From JBIQJD01 sp044507695 (GTDB lineage Bacteria; Bacteroidota; Ignavibacteria; Ignavibacteriales; Ignavibacteriaceae), in contig JBIQJD010000008.1 of NCBI GenBank assembly GCA_044507695.1, positions 62,001 through 126,000 of the forward strand: DNA of 64,000 nucleotides, written 5' to 3'. The position numbers and the translations under genes were made by a program. Below, in pieces: positions 23,430 through 32,715 of the stretch. The notes beneath the pieces were generated by a model. It saw only the letters and a program-made list of their open reading frames with translations. It ran no database searches and had not been told where the DNA came from. The first letter of the stretch is position 1, and each line of letters opens with the position of its first letter.

Positions 23430-25466
23430 ATGAAAAAGTTCAATTTACTCTTTGGACTTTTGTTCGTGATGTTCTCTTTTGCTTCTGTTGCACAGGAGCA
23501 GTTTCAACGGAAGGTTGTTCAGGTACCGAAAGTTAATCCTGAATCAATCACAGTAGACGGACAGATGAACGAAGCAGAATGGCAGAATGCAGCATCACTG
23601 AACATCTTCACATCAAGCGGTTCAGAGATGTGGGCAAATCAGTATTACAGGGAAGACCTTGTAGAGCCGGATTATGATGAGATAAGTGCCAAACTGCTGT
23701 GGTCAAGAGAAACACTGTATGTATTCATCCATATAGATGAAATAGTAAATGATTCAACAGATTTATTCTGGGCAGGAAAGTGGACAGGAGACCAGTTGTT
23801 TGTAAGCTTATCAGACAGATTGGGATTGGATTATCATCCTGGAGGAGCATATAACGGAAATATATTCACAGTACCGGATGGACCATATTACTTTGTAATA
23901 CTTGGAGATCAGCTTACACTAAATGGGGGAGATACAACATGGATACCAGATGAATGGCAGAGATTTGATGGAGATACGATCTGGGCAGGAGAGCAATTGG
24001 ATGCATCAAGATTTGCAAATATGAAGACGTTTATAGATAAGGAAAACGGAGTATGGAATATAGAGATGGCAATATATAATCCAGGAGTAGATGCACAATC
24101 AGCAATAGGATTTAATATAGGCGGAAGTACAGGCTCAGAATATTTCCATAATTTAAATGAAGACGGATATTCATACTGGACATGGCAGCCGAATGTGCCG
24201 AATGATCCATATGCAGCACCTCAGGCAGCAGTAGATTTGTATGAAGCAAACGGAACATACGTAGACCCGGGTTCTGCTAATCTTGCTACTACTCGTACCC
24301 ATGCAGTTTTGGAATTCGTACCGGGCAATGATGATTATGCAAGAAAAGTAGTTGATGTTCCGCAGGTTAATCCTGAATCAATCACGGTAGACGGACAGAT
24401 GAACGAAGCAGAATGGCAGAATGCAGCATCACTGAACATCTTCACATCAAGCGGTTCAGAGATGTGGGCAAATCAGTATTACAGGGAAGACCTTGTAGAG
24501 CCGGATTATGATGAGATAAGTGCCAAACTGCTGTGGTCAAGAGAAACACTGTATGTATTCATCCATATAGATGAAATAGTAAATGATTCAACAGATTTAT
24601 TCTGGGCAGGAAAGTGGACAGGAGACCAGTTGTTTGTAAGCTTATCAGACAGATTGGGATTGGATTATCATCCTGGAGGAGCATATAACGGAAATATATT
24701 CACAGTACCGGATGGACCATATTACTTTGTAATACTTGGAGATCAGCTTACACTAAATGGGGGAGATACAACATGGATACCAGATGAATGGCAGAGATTT
24801 GATGGAGATACGATCTGGGCAGGAGAGCAATTGGATGCATCAAGATTTGCAAATATGAAGACGTTTATAGATAAGGAAAACGGAGTATGGAATATAGAGA
24901 TGGCAATATATAATCCAGGAGTAGATGCACAATCAGCAATAGGATTTAATATAGGCGGAAGTACAGGCTCAGAATATTTCCATAATTTAAATGAAGACGG
25001 ATATTCATACTGGACATGGCAGCCGAATGTGCCGAATGATCCATATGCAGCACCTCAGGCAGCAGTAGATTTGTATGAAGCAAACGGAACATACGTAGAC
25101 CCGGGTTCTGCTAATCTTGCTACTACTCGTACCCATGCAGTACTTAAATTTACAACCGGTATTTCATCTGTAAGAGAGCTTCCCGGAAATCTTACTCCGG
25201 CATCATTCAGCCTTTATCAGAATTATCCTAACCCGTTCAATCCAACAACCAATATCAGGTTCTCAATTGATAAACCGGGATTGGTTTCATTAAAGGTTTA
25301 TAATGTTCTCGGACAGGTTGTTGCAACATTAATAAACGGACAGAATATGTCTACAGGTACATATGAAGCAACACTCGATGCCAGAAACCTTGCATCAGGT
25401 ATTTACATGTATGAATTACGCGTTGATAATACAGTTACTTCAAAGAAGATGGTTCTGCTTAAGTAA
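23430..25466 (+). CDS. Exported protein with two near-identical CBM9-like units and a T9SS sorting domain
   Basis: This 678-residue protein has a signal peptide ending about SVAQ and a very strong ribosome site (CTGGAGGTAAG). Two copies of a CBM9/DOMON-like unit follow (each about 260 residues; ITVDGQMNEAEWQNAA, KLLWSRETLYVF, WNIEMAIYNPG), identical as protein over the whole copy. The C-terminal 80 residues are a type-A sorting domain (LYQNYPNPFNPTTNI to SKKMVLLK), marking T9SS secretion or surface attachment. Inside the copies codons are strongly A-ending (GGA, GCA, ATA, ACA), unlike the flanks. It probably binds a polysaccharide at the surface; no catalytic site is visible. Confidence 0.85.
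   Translation: MKKFNLLFGLLFVMFSFASVAQEQFQRKVVQVPKVNPESITVDGQMNEAEWQNAASLNIFTSSGSEMWANQYYREDLVEPDYDEISAKLLWSRETLYVFIHIDEIVNDSTDLFWAGKWTGDQLFVSLSDRLGLDYHPGGAYNGNIFTVPDGPYYFVILGDQLTLNGGDTTWIPDEWQRFDGDTIWAGEQLDASRFANMKTFIDKENGVWNIEMAIYNPGVDAQSAIGFNIGGSTGSEYFHNLNEDGYSYWTWQPNVPNDPYAAPQAAVDLYEANGTYVDPGSANLATTRTHAVLEFVPGNDDYARKVVDVPQVNPESITVDGQMNEAEWQNAASLNIFTSSGSEMWANQYYREDLVEPDYDEISAKLLWSRETLYVFIHIDEIVNDSTDLFWAGKWTGDQLFVSLSDRLGLDYHPGGAYNGNIFTVPDGPYYFVILGDQLTLNGGDTTWIPDEWQRFDGDTIWAGEQLDASRFANMKTFIDKENGVWNIEMAIYNPGVDAQSAIGFNIGGSTGSEYFHNLNEDGYSYWTWQPNVPNDPYAAPQAAVDLYEANGTYVDPGSANLATTRTHAVLKFTTGISSVRELPGNLTPASFSLYQNYPNPFNPTTNIRFSIDKPGLVSLKVYNVLGQVVATLINGQNMSTGTYEATLDARNLASGIYMYELRVDNTVTSKKMVLLK
23532..24307 (+). 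repeat. First copy of a 776-bp direct repeat inside the CBM9-like gene
   Basis: Aligns base for base with 24366-25141 at an offset of 834 bases (278 codons), keeping the frame. I noted only one difference by eye near the start (CACAGTAG versus CACGGTAG). The 58-base linker between copies differs from both ends. The identity of synonymous positions shows a very recent duplication or ongoing gene conversion, or an assembly artefact. Confidence 0.9.
24366..25141 (+). repeat. Second copy of the 776-bp direct repeat
   Basis: Second, in-frame copy of 23532-24307. It ends at ACCCATGCAGT; after that the first copy continues into a linker and this one into the T9SS sorting domain. Confidence 0.9.
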
Positions 25467-25480
25467 AATGGAGTTAAAAT

Positions 25481-25507
25481 ACCCGGCTTCAATATGGAGC
25501 CGGGTTT
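25481..25507 (+). terminator. Likely rho-independent terminator after the CBM9-like gene
   Basis: ACCCGGCT (25481-25488) pairs with AGCCGGGT (25498-25505), a GC-rich 8-bp stem with a 9-base loop, followed by a short T-run. It is between the T9SS protein stop and the alcohol dehydrogenase start. The T-tract is short, so termination may be partial. Confidence 0.6.
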
Positions 25508-25515
25508 GATATCTT

Positions 25516-26505
25516 ATGAAAAAACAAAACACAATAGTTAATAATGGTATGATGAGAGCAGCAATTCTTTATGGTGCTCATGATTTCAGAATTGAAGAGA
25601 TACAAATTCCAGTGCCGGCGGATGATGAATATCTTATAAAGATAAAAGCATGCGGCGTCTGCCATTCTGAAATCCATCAATGGGATAAAAAAATAAAGGG
25701 ACTTGATTACCCGAGATTCATCGGCCATGAAGTTGCTGGTGAAGTAATTCATGCAGGTAAAGATACAACCAAATTTAAAACCGGTGATAAAGTTGCAGCA
25801 TGGACTGACGGAAAAGGCTACAGTGAATTTATCACTTTAAAAGAAGATAGACTTTTTCCGGTTGCAGAAAATATCCCTCTTCATCATGCACTTGCAGAAC
25901 CAATTGCTTGTACAACAAACGGAGTTTTAAAAGCAGATATTCAATTGATGGATACGGTTGCTCTTGTTGGTACAGGTTTTATGGGATTGATCCTGCTTCA
26001 GCAGTTAAGGCAAACCGGTGCATCAAAAATTATTGCAATTGATGTACGCGATGAGATGCTTAAAATGGCAAAACATCTTGGAGCAGATGTAATAATTAAT
26101 CCAATTAAAAAAGATTACAAAAAGATTATTAATGAATTAACAGGCGGTAAAGGAGTTGATGTTAGTTTTGAAGTTGGCGGAAATGAAGCCACAATAAATC
26201 TTGCCGCTGAAATCTGCCGTATGGAAGGTAAGCTGGTAATATTCGGATTTCATCCCGGGCCAAGAAAAATAAATGATTTTGGTTACTGGAATTGGATGGC
26301 ATTCGATATTATCAATGCTCATTTCAGAAATCTTGATACAATATTAAACGGCTCAAGAATTGGAATGGAAATGCTGAACAGCAAAAAAATTAATATGAAG
26401 CCGCTTGTAACGCATACATATCCGTTAGAGAAGATTGAACAGGCTTTTTCAGTTGCAAAAGAAAAACCAAAAGGATTTGTTAAATCAGTTATTGTGTTTG
26501 ATTGA
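25516..26505 (+). CDS. Zinc-type medium-chain alcohol/polyol dehydrogenase
   Basis: A 329-residue MDR-family enzyme. The catalytic zinc site is represented by CGVCHSEIHQW and FIGHEVAGEV, and the NAD(P) site by LVGTGFMGLILLQQL. The usual four-cysteine structural zinc lobe after GHE is absent: the sequence runs from GDKVAAWTDGKGYSEF straight on. It probably interconverts a sugar or polyol with its ketose. The annotated start could instead be the Met pair at residues 12-13 (MMRAAILYGAHDF), which is closer to the family's usual N-terminus. Confidence 0.85.
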   Translation: MKKQNTIVNNGMMRAAILYGAHDFRIEEIQIPVPADDEYLIKIKACGVCHSEIHQWDKKIKGLDYPRFIGHEVAGEVIHAGKDTTKFKTGDKVAAWTDGKGYSEFITLKEDRLFPVAENIPLHHALAEPIACTTNGVLKADIQLMDTVALVGTGFMGLILLQQLRQTGASKIIAIDVRDEMLKMAKHLGADVIINPIKKDYKKIINELTGGKGVDVSFEVGGNEATINLAAEICRMEGKLVIFGFHPGPRKINDFGYWNWMAFDIINAHFRNLDTILNGSRIGMEMLNSKKINMKPLVTHTYPLEKIEQAFSVAKEKPKGFVKSVIVFD

Positions 26506-26580
26506 GAAAAATGAATGCACATTCAAAGAATTATTAAGGAAAAAATCTAATTAAAAAACCGGGCAAACAGAGGTGTTGAA

Positions 26581-29439
26581 ATGATTAGAAATTTTAATCT
26601 GAAAATTCCGCTTAAAATAATTTTATTTCTGTTATTTACTGCCGGAGAAATCTTTTCACAGGGGGGTAAAATTTCAGGTAAGATTGTTGATGCAAAAACA
26701 AAAGAGCCGCTGCCCGGTGTAAACGTTATGGTTGGCGAACTTAACATCGGTGCGGCAACTGATATTGAAGGCGATTATTTTATTCTGAATGTCCCACCCG
26801 GAAATTACAACGTAAGAGCTTCGCTTATAGGTTATAAAACTACTATTCAAACAGATGTAGAAGTAAGTTCTAATCACACAACAACTCTAAATTTTAATCT
26901 TGAAGAAACAGTTCTTGAAATAGGTGAAGATATAGTTGTAATAGCAGAACGGCCGCCTGTAATAAAAGATGAAACTTCAACCCGGCATTTTGTATCAGCA
27001 GATGAAATATCAACACGTCCGGCTGATCAGCTTTCGCAAATTTTAACTTCGCTTCCCGGAATTGATGCAAATGCTGCAGGTGAGCTTGTTGTAAGAAGAG
27101 GCTCGCTTGATCAGGTAGCATTTTTAGTTGACGGAATGCGCGCAAGAAATCCGCTGGACTTTGAACCATATACAAATATTAATCTTACATCAATACAGGA
27201 GCTTGAAATTATAACCGGCGGATTTAACGCTGAATATGGTGAAGCACAATCAGGTGTATTTAATATCATTACAAAAGACGGAACAGACCAACTTAATGTT
27301 TACCTTGAAACCCGCTGGATACCGGCCGGAAAAAAACATTGGGGCACTTCATTTTATGATTATTCATCAGACCGTTACTGGGAAAATTCACACGCGCGGC
27401 ATCTTCAATGGTGGATTGATAATCCCAATCAATGGGTAGATCCTAACGGAACACCGGGAAATGATCCGGCATCAATCTGGACTCCGGAACAAGCTTATGC
27501 TGATTACATGGCTACACATCAGCCGCTTACAGATTATACCAAGCGTCAGGGATATCAAACAGAAATTTCTCTCGGCGGACCAACGCCTATTAATAATCTT
27601 TACTTTTTTGCATCAGGAAAATACAGAACTGTTCCTCCGGTTATGGGAAACAGTTTCAGATCTAAAGGCGAATGGCTTGACGGCTCATTGAAATTCACTT
27701 ACAGATTTTCTCCGGAGATTAAACTGATGGTATTTGGTTTTTATGGTGAATCAAAAACAAATACCGGAATGGAATACATGAGCAATGAATGGGTGCTTAC
27801 TTACGGACTTGAAAGTAAATATGCGGTTTATGATTTCCCGGGATATCCAATTAATAATACAAACGGGCAGACAATTCAGTTTACACATGTTCTTGATCAG
27901 AATACTTTTTATCAACTGCAGTTGAGCAGAGTTTTCAGGCACCGCGAACAAACTACATTTCCCGGCGATGACGATGGCTGGGAATTTGGGGTTCCGCAGT
28001 TTGACAGGCTTCGTGCAACAGACATTTTTGGAAACAGTATTCCCGGCGGATTTAATAACCTGATTGGCCTTCATACCACAGGATATTATTACAGAGGCAA
28101 AGATCAAAACACTGATTTAACTTTTTCTGCAGATGTAACAAGCCAGATAACAAAATTCTGGCAAATGAAAGGCGGCGGAGATTTTACTTACTACACATTG
28201 GATCGTTTTCAGGAAGCAAAATCTTATAACTCAATTGAGCAGGAAGTTTACAATCCTTATGAAGGAAATCTCTACTTTCAGAATAAACTTGAGTTTGAAG
28301 GATTAATAATGAACATCGGTCTGCGGTATGATTTTTACAATCCAAATGATGTAGTATATGTAAACCGTTTTGATCCGTTTGATTTATACGCAGCTTATCT
28401 TGAAGGAAGAGAACCAAAACCAATTACGGAACCAACTTCAACATTCGGCCAGCTTTCACCGCGTATTGGAATATCTCATCCTATTTCTGAAAATACTGTT
28501 TTACATTTTTCGTACGGGCATTTTTTCCAGCGTGCAACATTCGGCAATTACGGTGAAGGTACATCAGTTACAGGAATTCTTAACACTTATCTTACAAATC
28601 CTGAAGCAGGAATTGCCGCACCTTTCAATCTTGGAAACAGAAATCTTAAACCAAAAAAAGCTGTTCAATATGAGCTTGGAGTTGAACACAACATAAACGG
28701 ATTGGTATTTGATGTTACCGCCTTCTATAAAGATTATTCACAGGATGTAAGAAGCGTAAGAGTTTTTATGCAGAATGGCGGAAGCTATCTTACATCCGGC
28801 AACAGTGATTACGCCGATGCAAAGGGAGTTGAAGTTTCACTGCGTAAACCATTAACGGGAATCTGGGGCGGTTATTTGAATTATACATGGAGCACCGGAA
28901 TTGCAGGAAGATCCGGCGATGCTGATGTAATTTATCCTCCCGGTTCCGATGTACAGGTTGTAAGAAATATTGATATAGGTGATTACATACTTTATGATCC
29001 TGCAAGATTGAAATTCGGATTTACATTCCTTGTTCCGCAAAGTTTTGATTTTCTTGGCGGAATTTTTTCCGAACTTCAGCTTGCTCTTGATTACCAGGTT
29101 TATTTCCCGCATCCGCAGATTTCAAGTGATGTATTTTCTGAAGCAGGCACACAGTTTATCCGTCCGGCAGATAAAAATGCAGATTTCAGAATCAGGAAAG
29201 ATTTTGATTTCGGATTTATTAAACCCGCGCTGTTTGTAGAAGTAAGAAATCTGTTTAATGATAAATGGGTTAATCTTGATGTTGTAAAATCGGCTTCACC
29301 GGAAGACAGAGTTAATTTTGTTAATTCCGGCTTTAGTGAATTTCCCGCATACAAAACAAGCGGTGCGCCGTTTCCTGATGTAGTTCAGTATAGAAATTTG
29401 CCGAGACAAATAATTTTTGGTGTTGCAATTACTTATTAA
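26581..29439 (+). CDS. TonB-dependent outer-membrane receptor with CarboxypepD_reg-like N-domain
   Basis: A 952-residue protein. Signal peptide ends near residue 29. A carboxypeptidase-regulatory-like beta domain follows (about 31-110: GKISGKIVDAKTKEPLPGVN, DIEGDYFILNVPPGNYNVRA), then the plug (about 130-235, with VAFLVDGMRARNPLDF and GGFNAEYGEAQSGVFNIIT) and a large 22-strand barrel ending IIFGVAITY. It imports a substrate using TonB energy. No SusD-type lipoprotein follows. It shares its direction and tight spacing with the next two genes, a secreted protein and a PorV-like barrel. Confidence 0.93.
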   Translation: MIRNFNLKIPLKIILFLLFTAGEIFSQGGKISGKIVDAKTKEPLPGVNVMVGELNIGAATDIEGDYFILNVPPGNYNVRASLIGYKTTIQTDVEVSSNHTTTLNFNLEETVLEIGEDIVVIAERPPVIKDETSTRHFVSADEISTRPADQLSQILTSLPGIDANAAGELVVRRGSLDQVAFLVDGMRARNPLDFEPYTNINLTSIQELEIITGGFNAEYGEAQSGVFNIITKDGTDQLNVYLETRWIPAGKKHWGTSFYDYSSDRYWENSHARHLQWWIDNPNQWVDPNGTPGNDPASIWTPEQAYADYMATHQPLTDYTKRQGYQTEISLGGPTPINNLYFFASGKYRTVPPVMGNSFRSKGEWLDGSLKFTYRFSPEIKLMVFGFYGESKTNTGMEYMSNEWVLTYGLESKYAVYDFPGYPINNTNGQTIQFTHVLDQNTFYQLQLSRVFRHREQTTFPGDDDGWEFGVPQFDRLRATDIFGNSIPGGFNNLIGLHTTGYYYRGKDQNTDLTFSADVTSQITKFWQMKGGGDFTYYTLDRFQEAKSYNSIEQEVYNPYEGNLYFQNKLEFEGLIMNIGLRYDFYNPNDVVYVNRFDPFDLYAAYLEGREPKPITEPTSTFGQLSPRIGISHPISENTVLHFSYGHFFQRATFGNYGEGTSVTGILNTYLTNPEAGIAAPFNLGNRNLKPKKAVQYELGVEHNINGLVFDVTAFYKDYSQDVRSVRVFMQNGGSYLTSGNSDYADAKGVEVSLRKPLTGIWGGYLNYTWSTGIAGRSGDADVIYPPGSDVQVVRNIDIGDYILYDPARLKFGFTFLVPQSFDFLGGIFSELQLALDYQVYFPHPQISSDVFSEAGTQFIRPADKNADFRIRKDFDFGFIKPALFVEVRNLFNDKWVNLDVVKSASPEDRVNFVNSGFSEFPAYKTSGAPFPDVVQYRNLPRQIIFGVAITY

Positions 29440-29459
29440 TAAAAACCAATGAGTAAAAA

Positions 29460-31649
29460 ATGAGTGTAAAAAGATTAAGAACGGGATTTACATTTTGCCT
29501 TGTGCTTTTACTTTTCATCCCGGAATTAAAAGCGCAGCAGAATTCCGCCACACATACGAGAGGAAAACTCTGGGAGACATTATACAACTGGGGATTTATC
29601 GGTGATCCCGGAGCGTGGGATTATTCAGAAGTAACCGGCATTGGTTTTTATCCCGGCTTCAGCGGATTCACTTTTCCGCAGGATGAAGAAACTGCAAACG
29701 GTTTTATAACCGATGCAAATTTTCACAACTTTAAAACAGGCCCATGGATAATTGCAAAGGATGCATTAACTCCTGTGCCGCCTGCTTTCAATCCTGAACG
29801 GCAGGATTTTCTGCTTTATCATTCATCCTTATCAACCGGTGAAAACGGTGTATTGAATAACATCATGCCGTTTGAGCGTACGGAAAATTATGCAAACAGG
29901 GAAGGCTTCAATCCGCTTCTTCCTGAAGAAATAAATTATGTTGAGTTTAATACATCGACCGGAATTCTTGTAAAGCAGAGATCAATGGCATGGAGTTATC
30001 CCGGCTACAGTGATTTTATCATTTATGATTATACATTTGTAAACACCGGTGATATTGCTGTTCCATCATTACAAAAAACAATTCATGTTGATCAAACATT
30101 AAATGAAGTATGGTTTGTTTTTCACAGCGGAATTCAGGTATCAACAAAGGGCGTTTTAAATTTCCATTACAACAGTGATTTTCTTTCATCCGCTGCACCT
30201 GCCGGCGGTTTCGGCTGGCATCCCGGTTCAGGATATACTGATTTTTATAATTTCGAAAACAGGGATCAGGATGGTGAAGGACTTTATTATTTCAGCAGGG
30301 ATTATAATGGCGGGCGTGAACCGGTTCCATGGGATCAGTATGGTTTAAAACAAAACTGGCAGAATCTTTTAAGAGTAAGACCTGAATGGCTGCCCGAACT
30401 TCAGGATCCATCTGCATTTGGATTTGCATTTCTTTACAGAACTCCGCCGCCCGGAAGCAGCGGTGATCCGTTCGAAGCTGACCCCGCATTCTTTAATATA
30501 TACAGTGATGAGGCTGATAAATTTAAAGGTAAAACTGTTGATTTTGAAACGTTTGGTTTAAGCCCCTTTACAAAGCAGGATATTTATGATTTTATAAAAC
30601 ATGAAAAATATCCCGGTACAAATGGTAATCTCTATAACTGGTACACAAGTTCGTTTGGTCCATACAAAATGGCTATCGGGGATTCGGTAAGATTAATTGT
30701 TGCAGAAGTTGCCGGAGTTATGGATCTGCATGAAGTAATAAAAGGAGATCCAAATCATTGGTATCCTGATAGTACAATTGCTGCTTTTAAAAGAAATATC
30801 CAGGCAGTAAGGAATGCAGTTAAATGGGGAATTGGAGCAAATGTAAACGGGATTAATCTTGCCGCCGATGTTCCTGATGCACCGCCGGCACCTAATTGCA
30901 GGGCATCAAATGCTTCATCCGGATCTGATACAGCAATAATAGCTGTGCAGTGGGATAAACTTGCCGAGCAAGTTAAGTTTACAGACGGCGCCGGAAATAT
31001 TTTTTACGATGGTGCAGTTGATTTAAGCGGCTACAGAATTTACAGGGGAACGGATAAAAGAGGAATCTGGGATCTTATTGCAGATATACCAAAATCCCAG
31101 GCAGATCAATACTGGAATGAAGAGACAGGATTTTATGAATATCTGGATAAAGGATTACAATTTGGTTTTGAATTTTATTATTACGTTCAGGCTTATTATT
31201 CAAACCCGAAGCAATGGACATCAGCTAACGGAACAGTTGTAAATGGGCTAGGTGAACTGGCAAGCGCTGATTATAACCGCACTCCTTTAACAGGCGCCCG
31301 TCCCGGCCCGGTAGATATTTCAGGCGGATGGGATGTATTTGCGGTTCCGAATCCTTATGTGGAAGGAGATATTGACAGAAGTTTCGGCGGAACATCCCCG
31401 CATAAAATTGAATTCAGAAATCTTCCCGAAAGAGCAACAATTAAAATCTTTAATCTTGCAAGCGATCTTGTAAAAACAATTGAACATCAGCCTGATGCGC
31501 AGGGAAATCTTTCCGGCAGTGCTTCGTGGGATCAGCGCTCGGAAGCAGGGCTTCTTGTTGCTCCGGGTTTGTATATATATGTAGTGGAATCTCAGACTGA
31601 AGGCACTATAGGTTCCAGGGCAACAGGTAAACTTATGATAATCCGTTAA
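29460..31649 (+). CDS. Large exported protein with T9SS-type C-terminal tail, unknown function
   Basis: A 729-residue protein starting 21 bases after the TonB receptor. Signal peptide ends near PELKAQ. The central part is Trp/Tyr/Gly-rich and beta-like (YNWGFIGDPGAWDYSEVTGI); residues about 500-610 resemble a fibronectin type III fold (YRIYRGTDKRGIWDLIADIP). The tail has FAVPNPYVEGD, IKIFNLASDLVKTIE and TGKLMIIR, a variant of the PNPY/FNP sorting domain. It probably works at the surface with the receptor and the PorV-like protein, perhaps in the role SusD plays elsewhere; this is inferred from order only. Confidence 0.65.
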   Translation: MSVKRLRTGFTFCLVLLLFIPELKAQQNSATHTRGKLWETLYNWGFIGDPGAWDYSEVTGIGFYPGFSGFTFPQDEETANGFITDANFHNFKTGPWIIAKDALTPVPPAFNPERQDFLLYHSSLSTGENGVLNNIMPFERTENYANREGFNPLLPEEINYVEFNTSTGILVKQRSMAWSYPGYSDFIIYDYTFVNTGDIAVPSLQKTIHVDQTLNEVWFVFHSGIQVSTKGVLNFHYNSDFLSSAAPAGGFGWHPGSGYTDFYNFENRDQDGEGLYYFSRDYNGGREPVPWDQYGLKQNWQNLLRVRPEWLPELQDPSAFGFAFLYRTPPPGSSGDPFEADPAFFNIYSDEADKFKGKTVDFETFGLSPFTKQDIYDFIKHEKYPGTNGNLYNWYTSSFGPYKMAIGDSVRLIVAEVAGVMDLHEVIKGDPNHWYPDSTIAAFKRNIQAVRNAVKWGIGANVNGINLAADVPDAPPAPNCRASNASSGSDTAIIAVQWDKLAEQVKFTDGAGNIFYDGAVDLSGYRIYRGTDKRGIWDLIADIPKSQADQYWNEETGFYEYLDKGLQFGFEFYYYVQAYYSNPKQWTSANGTVVNGLGELASADYNRTPLTGARPGPVDISGGWDVFAVPNPYVEGDIDRSFGGTSPHKIEFRNLPERATIKIFNLASDLVKTIEHQPDAQGNLSGSASWDQRSEAGLLVAPGLYIYVVESQTEGTIGSRATGKLMIIR

Positions 31650-31666
31650 TATCCGGAGAGTTTATA

Positions 31667-32653
31667 ATGAAAACAAAATTTCTATTACTAATAATTTTTA
31701 CTGTCTTTATCTCACAGATTTCACTTGCACAGTTTAATAAAGCCGGCAGAACATCTTTCCAGTTTTTAAAAATTGGAATTGGTGCAAGGCAGGCTGCAAT
31801 GGGTGAAGCAAGTATTGCAAACAGTTATGATGTTAATTCTGTTTTCTGGAATCCCGCTTCACTTACTTCACTTGAAAATCTTGAAGCATCTTTTAATTAC
31901 ACAAGCTGGATATCCGATATTAACATTATGTCCGGTGCTGTAGGTTTTAACTGGGATGGTGTTGCGGCAATTGCAGTTCATTACACAACTCTTGATTATG
32001 GAGATCTTCAGGAAGCACTTGTTACAAGTTCGTCAGGCGGTACTGATACGAGAACAGGAAATAGTTTTTCGGGAAGTGATGTTGCATTTGGTGTAAGTGT
32101 TGCGCGGAAGTTTACAGATAAATTATCAATCGGCGTTAATTTAAAATATGTTCGTGAAGATTTATTTGTTTACTCATCTTCTCTCTGGGCTTTTGATGTT
32201 GGCAGTTTTTATGATACAGGCTGGCGCGGTGTTCGGCTTGCTATGAGCGCACAGAATTTCTCAAGCCAGGCAAGATGGCTTTACACCAAGGAAGAAACAC
32301 AGCAATCGTATGAACTTCCTATTATTTACAGGATAGGAGTATCAATGGATTTGCTTGGCGGGCATGATTTATTTCTCGGCGGTGATCCGCTTCAGCATAA
32401 GTTAACAATTAATATGGATGCTATTCATACAAATGATTATGCTGAACGGCTGCACATTGGAGCTGAATATTTATTCTTTGATATGATTGCTCTCAGATCA
32501 GGTTACAGGATAAATTATGAAGAAGGACATCTCAGCTTTGGTGTAGGATTAAAATACAACACAGGTCCGGTTAATCTCCGTGTAGATTATGCGTATGTAA
32601 ATTATGATTTCCTGGAATCTCCGCACAGGTTCACAATCAATATGGCATTTTAA
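31667..32653 (+). CDS. PorV/PorQ-family outer-membrane protein
   Basis: A 328-residue barrel protein with signal peptide (to about SLAQ) and the family's N-terminal block (GIGARQAAMGEASIANSYD then VFWNPASLTSLE). It ends RFTINMAF. PorV-type proteins act as shuttles for T9SS cargo at the outer membrane, while PorQ-like paralogues of unclear role are abundant in Ignavibacteria. It is the third gene of the TonB-receptor trio, 17 bases after the T9SS-tailed protein, which fits a dedicated shuttle or partner. Confidence 0.8.
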   Translation: MKTKFLLLIIFTVFISQISLAQFNKAGRTSFQFLKIGIGARQAAMGEASIANSYDVNSVFWNPASLTSLENLEASFNYTSWISDINIMSGAVGFNWDGVAAIAVHYTTLDYGDLQEALVTSSSGGTDTRTGNSFSGSDVAFGVSVARKFTDKLSIGVNLKYVREDLFVYSSSLWAFDVGSFYDTGWRGVRLAMSAQNFSSQARWLYTKEETQQSYELPIIYRIGVSMDLLGGHDLFLGGDPLQHKLTINMDAIHTNDYAERLHIGAEYLFFDMIALRSGYRINYEEGHLSFGVGLKYNTGPVNLRVDYAYVNYDFLESPHRFTINMAF

Positions 32654-32715
32654 AACGTTGTAAAATTTAAAAATTATTCAGATAAAAATTTAAGGAAGGA
32701 TCAGTAAATACTTTT

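Noticed and set aside
23430..25466. Tandem repeats as a CRISPR array
   Set aside because: The unit is 776 bp, coding and in frame; there are no short spaced repeats or cas genes in the window.
27751..28107. 118-codon minus-strand ORF inside the TonB receptor
   Set aside because: Mirror of a strongly recognised barrel coding frame; no independent evidence.
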